The notes under the pieces: model-generated | The model's database searches: none | What the model saw: only the letters and a program-made list of their open reading frames with translations | Told to the model about the DNA's origin: nothing | Shown: positions 1 through 12,400 of the stretch, piece by piece | Layout: the number at the start of each line of letters is the position of its first letter | How positions within the stretch are numbered: the stretch's first letter is position 1 | Assembly: GCF_900496995.4 (NCBI RefSeq) | Contig: NC_044029.1 | Span: 930,001 to 994,000 of the forward strand | Direction of reading: 5' to 3' | DNA length: 64,000 bases | Origin: Aquila chrysaetos chrysaetos | Taxonomy: Eukaryota > Chordata > Aves > Accipitriformes > Accipitridae | Made by a program: the position numbers and the translations under genes

Positions 1-311
1 AAATAAAGTGAAATTTAGATCAGAAATGGAAGGGTTTGGTTCCAGGTGATGTTTTTGAGCTTGACATAGGAGATGCACATACTTCAATAATGCAGTTCAC
101 TTTCAGCAGCTATTGTTTTACCTCTACAGAAGGGGAAATTGGTACAGCACAGGCAAGTAAACTCACTCCAGCCACTGCAGAATGATTTGTACAGATCTCA
201 GAAATCCCTCAGGTGCTACCTTTAATGGCACTACACCCCATTGTTTCTCACAGCTACCTCTCCCTCCATATTTCTCTTAGCCTAGGTAGTTTCTCCTCCA
301 TTTGTACACAC
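1..311 (-). other. FAM234B: FAM234B intron, partial
   Basis: Downstream of the exon 11 donor on the minus strand. I looked for the conserved C-terminal segment of FAM234B here and did not find it. No other feature is visible. Confidence 0.8.
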
Positions 312-429
312 CTGCTGAAGCAATGACTTTGTCTGTTGCATTAGTGAGGTCCAAAAGGACTGTAGGAAAAACAGGATGGAGGAGATAGAGGTGGTGCAGC
401 CCTGGGCGCTCAGGTCTGGGACCAGGTTG
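312..429 (-). CDS. FAM234B: FAM234B coding exon 11 (last exon inside window)
   Basis: 118 nt, phase 0 to phase 1. It encodes [20 protein letters not shown] and ends DKVIASA. NAT is a possible glycosylation sequon. Donor GCAG|GTGTGT. The remaining C-terminal coding sequence is not present in 1-311. Confidence 0.94.
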
Positions 430-3400
430 CTGTTGGAACAAAGGACATACAAAAACGTTACAGCTGGCTAGCAAAGAGGAGTTTAGCTTTGCCAAATAAA
501 TAGTTTTCTGACACTGCGCTGTCTTTACATGGATCAGAGAATCAAAAACTATATGGTTTTACAGGGATTAAATCCTGCAAAGTTTTTTTTCTAAAACATA
601 ATTTGCTCCACAGCTTCTGGTTGGTAAGGTTGAGATCTGACTCTGTCAAAGCCAGCTTGATGGGTGAAGCTACAGTCTGGAAGTTTGAGTCTCCCTGCTG
701 ACTTGTGTGCCTGCATGCAGAGAAGAAGTGCTCTGGGGCTGGGAACAAATCTGCAGTAAAAATATCTCAGTGTTGCAGAAAAAAAAATGAAATTCACACA
801 GAAAGTTTTGATTTTGTGGATGCAAACTTTCTGTCCACAAAGCTTTCTGGTGAAGAAATTGCACACAAAACCTCCTGCGTTCAGGCTCAGAGAAGTCAGA
901 GTGTCAAAGAAAGAGGAAAAGATGTCCCTGACAGCCGCCTTCTATGGCAGGTTTAAAGTTCAATTACATTAGGAATATAAGACAGAGACTGCACGTGCCT
1001 TAAAGTGAAGAAAGGATGCTTGCTCACCAAACTTTGTAACACAGGCTGTGCTTCATCAGCCCAGAAGAGAAAAACAGACTTCTTGTCCAAAGTCATGACT
1101 GACAGTGCATCGAGTTGTTGCTTCTGCCATGGGAGTTCCTGGTTCCAGACAGGGAGGCCGGATTTGCCATCTATCACCACCACCTCAAGGCAGGGGAGAG
1201 ACCTAGCATTAACAACTGTCCAGGTGTGGGCGTACACAGAGCCCCCTTGCAGTGGCATGGCCTATGCTGTTCTCTTTCATGCCTGTGGCCACACAGTGAT
1301 GAGTGTCGGCCACAGAAATGGGAAAAGCAAGGAGCAAGGAATGATTGTCCCAGGGAATGACTGTCCCTTTCTACCCAACCTCCCTCACTCCTATGCTGCC
1401 ACTGCCCTCCTTGCCTTCACTTGTTTTACCTTTTTGTTCCCATCTCCGGTCTGTGCTTGCAGCATGAAGTCCAGAGTTTGGTCAGCACCAAAGTAACCTG
1501 GTACAGGCTGGCTGCAAATGTGGAAAAAGAAACACTCAGCCCTGTGGCAGAAAATCAGGGATTTCAGATGGAGGCAGCACAGTTGCTTTCATCCTCCATT
1601 CTGTCTCTTAAAAAGGCAGGATTTGCCATGCTAAGACAGACCTTCCATCCACTCAGAACTGTTCTGTCAGAAACCATTTGTTGGTGGATCAGAAAAGTGA
1701 AAAATAATCAAACAGCCCATGGTGCTTGTTAGCCACACTTCATCCATATGGGGGACATCCCTTGATAGGCTGTGTAGACACCTGTCTACCACCCTGAGAC
1801 ATGACTCTGTATTATTCTTCCCTTATCATGAAAAACTGTAGTTTTGCTATGGTCATAAAAAATTGCCCAGCCCTTTCAAAATGCATCGGCACATTTGACC
1901 TCCTGCTGAAAGTATATTTCCCAAGCTGCCTTAGCGGTGAGAAATGGCTCTTAATATACTCACCATTAATGTCAGCCCATGATTCTTTGTTTTCTTACTT
2001 CTGGCAGTTTTACAAGCCTTTTTATAACCTTCAGCATTTTAAATGAAGTCCCCTCTCATCCTCTCCCTTCTGGGTGACATAACGCTATTACTTGAATCTC
2101 TCTCATTATAACTCTTTTCTAACCATCTTGCTTGCCTTTGGCTTTCTGACTCTTATCTCTGTCTTCCTTAAATTCACCACAGCTAGACACAAGGTTCTAA
2201 ATAAGCACAAACAACTCCTCAAAATTCACAGGATCAGAGATTTTATGGCAAGGCAGGTTCATCAGAATATGTCTTCCATCCTCTTGTTTATGACAGATTG
2301 CTGTATTTCACCCAATTAACCAAGTATCAGTAGGCTGACTTTGACTAGATCTACCAGCCATGAGGCTTGCTATGGAAATACAAAGATGAGATGAATTCAT
2401 CACTTCTCGTGACAGTCAGTTCTAATGATTAATCTCACCCAAAGAAACATGCCCACATTTTCATTTTCTTGAACATGAATGCCTTTCGCTCCAAGGCACT
2501 TGTTCTTGCTGTGGCAAGATTAAAATGCCTGTTAGCTCCTGTTACTTACACATGCTTATGAACTCACCTCTCAGGCTTCTCTTTGATCATATAAACCCAC
2601 TGACTTAAATCTTCCATGCTAAAGCATTTTTTCCAGCCCTTTTCCCCAATTTTTTCCAGCTTCCCCTTTAAAATGTGCATACCAGAATGGCTCCTGAACA
2701 GCAATGCCACAGTACAGCAGTGGCTTGACTATTTATACTTACTACATCAAACAATGTCATTTGCTTTACAGACACCTTTGGCAACCAGAACCAATGCTTT
2801 CAAGGCAGTATCATGGGATGCTCCTGTAGCTTGAAAGCTCTCCAGTAGCAAAAAGGAAGTAGTAGGTAGCTCTATCCTATGGGCACAAACTTAAAACCTG
2901 TCCTAAGGTGCCTCTTCTCATGTCCCTTATGGGTTACAGTCAGCGGCAGATCCCACAAACTGAATGCAGACAGACATATGTATTTTAGATGCTACCAATC
3001 AACTGCAAAATCCCCTGGGCATTTTCTCAAATGAACCAGAAGGCTAGCAATTATTCCTGCCCAACAGTAATCCCCACAGCAACCTGCTATTAATCCTCTC
3101 TCATCTGAAACATCCATTTACAACACAATTTTCAACTGCTTACTCAATTTCATGGTCTCTGAACTTCACCCTTGTTTTATGACTACTGATTCTCCTTTAT
3201 GGTTTTCCAGGGATCTTGTCAAAAGCTATCTGGAAATGCAGCACATCTGCACCAACCAGGTTGTTTTTCTCAGAGACTGTTCCCAAAGGGCTGGACTCAG
3301 TCTGCCTGGCTGGAGTTGTGTGCTTGGGGCAGGTTTACCCAGGAAAAGGGCAGGTCTCAGCTGGCTCTGTAAGCTTTGTCTGATGAGGAACTGTGTTTTG

Positions 3401-6400
3401 GTCTGTTTGACTCTGTGGTGACACCCGTGAGCTGGATTTGTCCCCCAGCCTGTGTTGCTTAGGCAGAACTTCTCTAAGTCCTAAAAAACCAAAAAAACCA
3501 ACCCTCTTAAATAAATGCTTGTCCACAATATATTCAGTCTACCAGATTTGGTCTCTCTTAAGTCTGAGAAAACAGGCAGTCCAGGACTTCAGCATAGTGG
3601 TCTTGAGAACAGGAATTGCTTTCATTACTTTTCAATGCCTATCTGGCAGCTCCTGTACATGTGTCGGTATTCTTGTCCCTTGGGAGATCACGGAACCAGA
3701 AAAACCAGGGCTGGAGTGCAGCAACCTGGAATACCAGTTGCTCAGAGAGGTTGTAGAGTCTCCATCTGTGGAGACATTTAAAACCTGACAGCACACAGCC
3801 CTGAGCAACTTGTTCTAGCTGAGCCTGCTTGAGCAGGTAGGCTGGACTAGGCAACCTCCAGAGGTGCCTTCCAACCTCAACCATACTGTGATTCTGTGAA
3901 TGGAAGAGGTAAAGCAGTTTTCAACCGTTCTTGATTTGAACGCATAGAAATTTTCCAATTAGTGGGTCCATTTAGAAATTTCTTGCGTATAACTGATTTT
4001 ACAGCATCTATTAACTGGCTTTGCTTAGTCAGTACACACTTACCCTTTAAACTAGACCCCAGACACATCCAGAAGACTGCAGACTCTGGGCCCAAAACAC
4101 TTTTAGTCCATCTCCTTTCCTCATAGCACAATCAACTAGCCATAAGCCATTCCTAAAGCCATTGCTTATGTCACCCATCAGCCCTCAAGAATGTGGATAC
4201 ATGAATATCAAACCTAGCTGTACACCAATTTTTTTTGCTTAATGAAGTTCCAATGCCTGCTTCCTATAGATGCTCTTTACAGTCAGGTAACACTGGGCTG
4301 AGAGCTGCTTTCTTTTCTCTACATAGCAGAGCAAGCAATTTGTTTCCCACATAATTTCCCTGAACTGTGCCCAACTACCCTTTGCAAATATTTAATACGG
4401 GGCAAGCTGAAATTGCTGGTTATTATCAACCCACGAGATCTGGCAAATTACTTAATTTCCATGTGTGAAATCAGAGGATAAGCAGTATTTTTTTAAGGTT
4501 TACATTTAGTATAGATGGTGTGCTGACTGCCATCAGAGAACTCATTTTCAACTTTCAAGGAACATTAAGATCTGTGGGCCATACTCAGACACCTTCTCTA
4601 AATACTTAACATCACTAATGCAACAGCTCCTCTCCACTGAGCTGGCAATTGGCAGCCCTGGACAGCAGATGGGCTGAATCACACACCAGTAATTCCCTGA
4701 ATGTCAGTGCCACAACATTCCCATGACATCTATGTTGGGTATTTCAATCAAGCCTCTTATTTGTGACCACTCACAAGCACACAGCTCAGGTTTCCAGCCT
4801 TCTGTTCCTTGCTCCCCCTGCCCTCCTCGCTTGCTCAGCGATGCATCTGCACACCTCCAGTTCTTAGATTTCTCTGCAGACTTGGAGAATTCTTCTCAAT
4901 TGCTTTCTAAGGAGCACATGTGCTTACAAGTAAAAGGCAGGAAATGGTACAGGAAGAAACAAGACAGAAAAATATTCCCAAGTATGTAACCTGCTGATGT
5001 TCTGCAGTTCCAGGGTCCAGCGGGGCTCCAGGTCCTGTCCCCGCAGTAGGATCAAGCCCTCTTTGGTTGTGATGAGCAGGTTGCTGCAGTTTGTGTCAGG
5101 TGTCTTCATCGTCTGCAGGAAGTCAACACCCCCACTGGGACAAATGGAAAGCAAAGAGGAGATTCTGAGGCTTGTATCTGCACATCTCAGCACTAGCTGC
5201 TTGTCCACAATGCAATTCATCCTAACAAAGATTTGAATTATTCTTGGAGAAGCCCATCTTCTCCCCAGTGATGGAGCTTAGCTCCCTTTGGGGGTTCCTC
5301 AGTTAAGTTGGCTAAATTCAGGTGTGGGGGTCTTCTGAACATCTTTAGTTACTATAAAAAGCACAGAGTTTGGGAGTTCACATTTGTTCGTTCCCTCCCT
5401 TTATTCCTATCCAGGCTGACCTTGACCACAATTTGGCAGTAAAGAAGGAGCTGAGAAATCCAGGCCTGCAATGCTGTACAGAGCTTCCCAGAGGGACTCC
5501 ATTAGCTGGGAACACCTTTTTTTTCCCTCCAGGTATGCACAGCGGGTGGAAGAAAGGAACAAGGAGAAGGAGAAGCAAAGGATTCCCTTTTATCATACTC
5601 TGCACTTCTTTTGCTAGGACAACCACAGGACAGGGTGGAAACAATGGGTTCCCCAGAGTACTGTTATCAACTGGTCAATGAAAAGGACAGTATTCTACTT
5701 CCACAGGGAAGCAGAAGGGACCATCTCTAGGAGTACTAAGAGGTGCCTACCCTCCCCTTCCTCTCCCAGCAGAAGCAAGATGACAAGTCCATCTCCTACC
5801 TGTAAATGTCAATGAGCTCTGACAGGTTGACAGATCTGCGCTTTTCCCACTCTGGCTCCTCCTGCTGTGGCATTGCAGGAAAGCTGTCCCGGTTTCTGGC
5901 TTGGGTAAAGATATCCCTCAGGGCAACTGCTTGAACATTACCTGCCAGGAAGAGTAAAGATGAAGAGTCTTTCCTGCAAAAGTTAACTCCTTAGTTGCAT
6001 GGGGGGTCCTTGCGACCACTGCAGTTGTGGTAGAAGGCAAAGAAATGCCCAGAGCTGGAACTTCCCTGGCATGACGTGCCTTTGGGAAACTCCAAGGTAT
6101 TCCAGGCTAGCAGGTATTGGTGCTCCTGCACTTTTCCACACCATGGCAGTGAGACTTGTTCCCATGCCTTCTACTCCTAGCTTTTACAGCAGAAGGTATG
6201 GTAGAAGTATCCCAGGGATGCTCTGGGCCTTTTTAGGTAAAATGAATATTTTCTCAGTAAGGTGAAGTGCTGGAAAGGCAAGGTCCATCTTACCAAAGCC
6301 AAACAGGATGTAGATGGCTCCCTGGCTGGTGACGTGGACTTCGGGGCCAATCACTTTCCCTTCTCCATTGGTGCTGTACTTCACAGGCCCACCTAAAGCA

Positions 6401-9400
6401 GTCCCAGTCTTTCCTGACACCAAGATGAAAAACACATCAGGCTGCAAAGAGAGAGATGTAGAGATTTTTAGCAATGGTTTCATGCACTTGTGCTCTCAGA
6501 ATCTTCCCCGGTCCCCACAGCACGAAGCTCCATTGCTCTTCCCCCGCGAGCAAGGTCTGGCTAGTGGTCTCTTTCTCTTTGCTCAGTCTCACTTCCTGAG
6601 CATCTTACATTCATGCTTTTCTCTTGACTGCAAATCCATCAAAGATGGAAGGGACTTCAAAAACCTGAACTCCTCTAACATTAATGCCAGAATTGTAGGG
6701 AGGGATGAGCATAGAGGAAATCTGCATCTGAATTAATCACACAAGTATTTCTTTCTTTTGGATAAGCTGAATGCTCCTTTCTCCAGAGATCTATCTCAAG
6801 ACGGCTCCCTACACTGCTGCTAAACATCCAGTTCAAACCAAGCTTTCACTGAACAGAAACAGGTAATTCTCAAGTCTAAGCCAGGGGTAAATAATGACCC
6901 TTCTGTTCATTCCCAGCTGACTAGAAATGCAGGTAGTGTCATTATTGCTTAATCTCACTGTTCTGACCTATTGATAGAAAAAGGGTGCTTTTCAGGGAAA
7001 TCTAAGAGAATGAAAATTAGGGGCTCTTGCAGCTCCTGTTGCAGCCTTTCCACATCAGGCTCCCTATTCTTCCTCTAGATAGTCAAGGTCCTTTCAAACC
7101 TTGAGCAGGGATATGCTGTACCTGTGTCTCTTTGAGAGCCAGAACAACAATATCCCTAATCCCATCTCCATCTACATCTGGAAGAGTTGCAGCCGGTGCA
7201 GCCAGGATCCCACTTGAAAGGTGGATGGAGTTCAGCGTCCAAATGGTCTTGCCTGTGGGAAGAACAGGATGAAAGAGACCTGCAGCACTTGGGGAACCAG
7301 CAGGCAGCCCAGAGGGTTCCACAAAACCTTCTTGAAGAAAGGAGCAAGAGAGGTTGTTCCCCCCATTCTCTGAGAAGAGGAAAGACAAGCCTACAAACTG
7401 GGGCAAGCTGCAGTCTAAAGCAAAGTTCTTCCCCCAGCATTTCTTCAGGCTGTCTTTGAGTCAAGCCTCAAGTCCTGCTGTGCTTCCTTCTTAGCATCTC
7501 TCTAGAAAGACCTGAGCCCAAAACAATTCCTGAAACAGCAGAGAATATTTGAGGTTCACTCTTGGAAGAAGAACCTAAATGAGAGTGCTGTTCTGCAGGA
7601 CAGCAGTTGTTTTCCTCAGCCAGCAGTAAAGCCTGTAGGTAGATGCCAGGAAAGGGAACAGATGGGCAGTTCTGATATTCAAAGTGCAAATCTGTGTCTC
7701 AGTTAAATTCCCAGCAGCAAACAGTCACTCCAGCATGGCATACTCACTCCACCTCAGGGTGAAAGCATGTTAGCAGACGTGATGTCAAATGGTTCAGCAG
7801 TCCAGCATGGACCCAGCTGGAAACTCACTAAAACCCGATTTGCAAATTGGCAAATAAACATGTGAAAAAGGCAAAATGAAATTCAGTGCTTTTACTTTTC
7901 CATGATTCTTTTGCCAACATTTCTGCTTTTTCAATTAGAGTTTAAAAATGCTTTTCTGCTGTTGCTGCTGCATAGGATAGGGTTTTCCCCTGAATGACAA
8001 AGGATACCAAAGGCCACACCTGCAAACACTTGCACACATTAATAACTACTACTGCTGGTAAAGGAGACAGCCTATGGTCCTGACCATGCAAACACTGTGC
8101 AAGTAATCCGGTCCCTAAAAGCATTTGAAAGGTAAGTGCTGCTGCTCATTGACTGGATCTGCCACTTAAAACCAAGGTTTGTTGTATGTCTCCATTCTCT
8201 GTTTTGATTCCAAAAACACTCCTATACCTACCTATGACTATTTCTGCCAGTAAATTAATGTGGTAGAACAAACAGCAATCAGAGAATGGAGGTGCACATG
8301 ATCAGGTGATTAAAAATGCAATATTCATTCACATCTAATCAATTCTTCTGTGGGCCTAATTTCTCTGGAAGGTTTCTTGGCTGTAGCACATGTCCTTATA
8401 TAACTACCCCAAGAATGGTGTTCAGCTTTTCAGTGCTGTTAGGTACGTGCTGAGTTGTACTAACCGCTCAATGTTGATGAGAACAGACCTTACATATCCT
8501 TTATGCCATGGGGATGCTACAGGAGAAGATTAACACTTTGAAATGTTCTGAGGTGGTAGAATGAAGATGCTGCCACAGAGCAGCAATGGTTTGGATTCTC
8601 TTATCCTGTGTAACTAGAAACTCATGAGTGTTTTGACTCCTTCCTGTGTGTCACTAGATAACGGCCACCATGAAGTGCCAGCACTGAATCATTCGTGCTT
8701 ATTAGTCCCTTAAAGAAAACAAAAAGGCAATAGCATATTTCTAATATGCTGGTAGTTGACTCTACCTGTGGAGGCACTGAGAAGGCTGAGGAATTTTGAT
8801 GTTCCTGTAACAAGGCAGACGGGCTCTGCAGCTGCCCCCAGTGACAGCCCTTTGCATTGCACACTCCGAGTCTCCTCTGGAAGCTGGATGGACCACAAGG
8901 TGCTGCCATTCATACCAGAAAGGGCCACCACAGTTACAGACGGCCTAGAGACACCTGCAAGAGGCAAAGAGAGAGTGAAATCCCTTGGCATCAGAGGCTA
9001 CGTCCATGCTGCCTTTGGTCTTTGCGCTTGAGTTCCAGCTCTAGCTACTAGAGCTGAGTGGCTCAAGCCAGCCACATCCACACTGCCTGAAAGCAAAGGT
9101 CAAATCCCACCCCATGGCTGAGTCTCTCTGCCTGCAGAGCCTAGCAGCGATCTCCAGACAAGCTGGGCTGTCAGCCAGCAGCGCAGACAATCGTGGAGGT
9201 TGGACCTGAGCTCACAGCAAGAAATGTGGTCAGCTGGGCGCAGAGGAATGAAGATCCTGGGGACAACCTGCTCAGCTGTGCTGACTTCCTGGTGTGAAAT
9301 GTACTGCTGTCAAACGAGACTGATCCTTCTGATCCCCTCCACCTCAAGAAAACGGCTAGCACCAAGGGGAAACCTTGCAGTGACTTGCGAGGCAGATGCC

Positions 9401-12400
9401 ACCCCGTGTGAAAGTCCCGGGTTGTTTGTAATTCTGGAGCAGCAGCAGGTGATGGGCAATCTGAGAGCTTTTTCCTTTGTTCTCCAAGTGAGTTTTATTA
9501 CTGTGAATAACAGACTGAATGCAACCAATTGGTGTAACTCAGGGGTCTTTTCCTTATTCACCGGTTAGCACAAAATAATTGTAAAAAAAATGTCCTCTAT
9601 GCTGTTTCAATTGACTGTTGGCTCTGATTCCAATGTGAGCAACTTTTAGCTCAGCCTGCCCTCAGACATAACTGTGGTTACTGTAATCTCCACCTGGTAT
9701 GCTCATATCGCAATTTAAGATGAACTCCCATACATTTCAAAATAACAACAGTCCCAGTTGACTCCTGTCTTACCAGAAAAACAACACATGACCTGACTAC
9801 ACAAAGGGCATATCTGGGCCACTGGCTAAAAGGAAGTCTGAGCCCACTCTCTAAATCAAACTCACTCTCTTCTCAAACTGAAAATCATCTGGCTTATGCT
9901 AAGGGGTTGCCCCAGCCCAAGTTCTCCTCGTTGGGTTGGCAGGGACCAAGAACAACTAACTCCTGAATGCAGCTCACAGCTGCTGTGTGTACAAGCTGGA
10001 GAAACAGCTAACAATGTCATAGCTTACTCCATCAGGTACCTATCCCAAGCTTGTCTCTACCTGACACTGTGTGAATGCTCTGAGCCCAAGCTACAGGAGG
10101 GCTGATGTCCAGCTATGTGGGTTTAGGATTGTGATGTGCTTATACCTGCTTTAGTGTCTGCTTTTTGTCTTCCAGCATAGCTATAGCCCAGGATGCAGCT
10201 AGGTATAACTAGTTCCATTCAGAGCGTGCTGAGAACTGTACATACGTCTGGGATGAAAGATAAATACAACACAGTGGCAAAATATAGAACGCAAGAACAA
10301 CCTCTACAAACTGAATGCAGCCTTTACGTCAACGGTATCTCCCTCTCTCACTTTCTTTTTTAACTTACTCTACAGTTTTCTCTCTGCTCATAGGTTTCTT
10401 TCTATAGGACTTGCTGTGAAATACCGAGGGCCTTGCCTGGGCCATGGAGAAGCAGCATCTTCCCTATCCTCTAACTATATTTTTATTACCCTACTCTTTG
10501 AAGACCCAAGGCATTTTGCTCCCACAAGAGTTCTCTTCAGGCTGTGCAACGTATGCTTACCCCCCTGAAAGTGTCTCTGAGCCTGAACAGATTCACATAA
10601 TCTCAGGCGATGCCAGGCTGGGCAGGCACAGTACAAGAGGCAGCTGGGAACCTCCAGGACTTCAGAAGCCCAGCACAATAGGATGCCACTTTTGGACTTG
10701 GCAGCCCCTGTATAACAGTGGCCAGTATCAGCAGGCTGCTATGTTACCTGAGGGGTGTGAGGGTTAAGAGAGAAAGCCAAAGCAGCTAGGAGGAGGAAGC
10801 AGGGCAATACCTGCTGAACAGCCAGGCACAGTAGCTTCTCCACCATCAGCCAGTCTATTATCTGTGAATTAACAATGATTTGGAGTCTGGCAAGTATATG
10901 GAGTGACCTGGAGAAAAAGGCAGCAAGGTGAGGGTGTTTCCTGCAAAGCCGACCTACAGCTGCTCTAAAAAAATCCATAATGCTCCCTGTTGGCAAGCAA
11001 CTGGTTAGTTCAGAAGAACCAGAGCTCTCCAACAGTCAGCTCTGCCATCACTGTTCCTGTCACCAACTACCCTTGGTAATGACCAGGACACTGAACCACA
11101 GATCAGGAAAGAGTTGAGACTCCACCACTAAATCTCATCTGTGACCTTTGTCAAGCAGCTTCCCTTCTCTGTGCTTCCACCTCTGTGCCTGTAAAATGGA
11201 GGTAGTTAGACTGAGCTCTTTTGTGAAGGGCTCTGAGAGATAACAAGGGGGAAAAAACCCCACCTTATTCCCAATTGCTATTTGTAGAGCAGTGCTTTCT
11301 GATCACTTTATCTCTGCCCCCAAACCAAGCGTACACAAATAAAAGACAAAGAGATGGACTTGCCCCAAGATGAGATAAGGGGAAATAGATGACGTTGACC
11401 CAACAGGTATGGGAGCACAGGCTTGCAATGAAAATTATGAGCAGCATGACAAAGCACAGGCACAGTAGACCAGCCATTTTAAGGAACTCTGAAAAGAGCA
11501 ATGCAGTGGATTTGCAGTGGCAGGAACTCTTCCCGTCCATAAGACAAACATACAAAGGTCAGTACTGACACATACAGAAAGAGGAATGGAAAGGAGCTGC
11601 AGTGCTTACCCATGACGCTAGCATTCATCAAGGCAGTGAAGACAATGAGGATGTCAGGGAGCCCATCACCGTTCACATCACACAGCTCCAGTGGGGATAA
11701 CACACCACCTGCAACAGTCACAGCAAATCACCACACTGTTGTCAAAAAGGCCACCCAGCCCATTTTCCACACTGGGAGAGGAGGGCTGGCCCAGAAAAGA
11801 GACTCATGGACAGCCAAGCCTCACAGAGTCTGCTAGGGAACCACCAATGCCAGGCAGCTCACACCACGGCAAGATCTTTCATTGCATGGAAAGGCAGAAA
11901 TGTAGCATCTGGGTCAGAGAAAGGAAAGGGAAAAATGGAGGAGCTAACAGAAAAAGATTTCTGCTTCCCACTTCACTTTCTGACCTGATGTGGGAGCCAC
12001 GTATCTTACGAAAGGCATAGATTTTGGAAGCTAGGGGCAGAAAGCAAGGAGGGAGAGACATATCTAGACCTGGCAGAAATTATTTCACAAACCACTGTTA
12101 CTTTAATGCAGAAATCAGAACAGGAGATACTTTAGAAATGTTACCAATGGCCCGTATAGGATGACAAAAGATCTCGAATGTTGATTTACAGATTCAAGCA
12201 GGACAAGAAGACAAAAGAAATAAGGTTAGTTAAGCCAGTTGGAAGACACAAAGACTTCTATCCTTCTCCTCCCTAACACACCCACACACTTCAGTGTGGA
12301 GGTGCTGGTGAAACCCAGGATGTAGAGAGGGAAGCGCCATGTTTTAAAGTGGGCGTGGGCCATCTCCATCTGGAACAGAGCGCACCATCCGGACAAAAAG

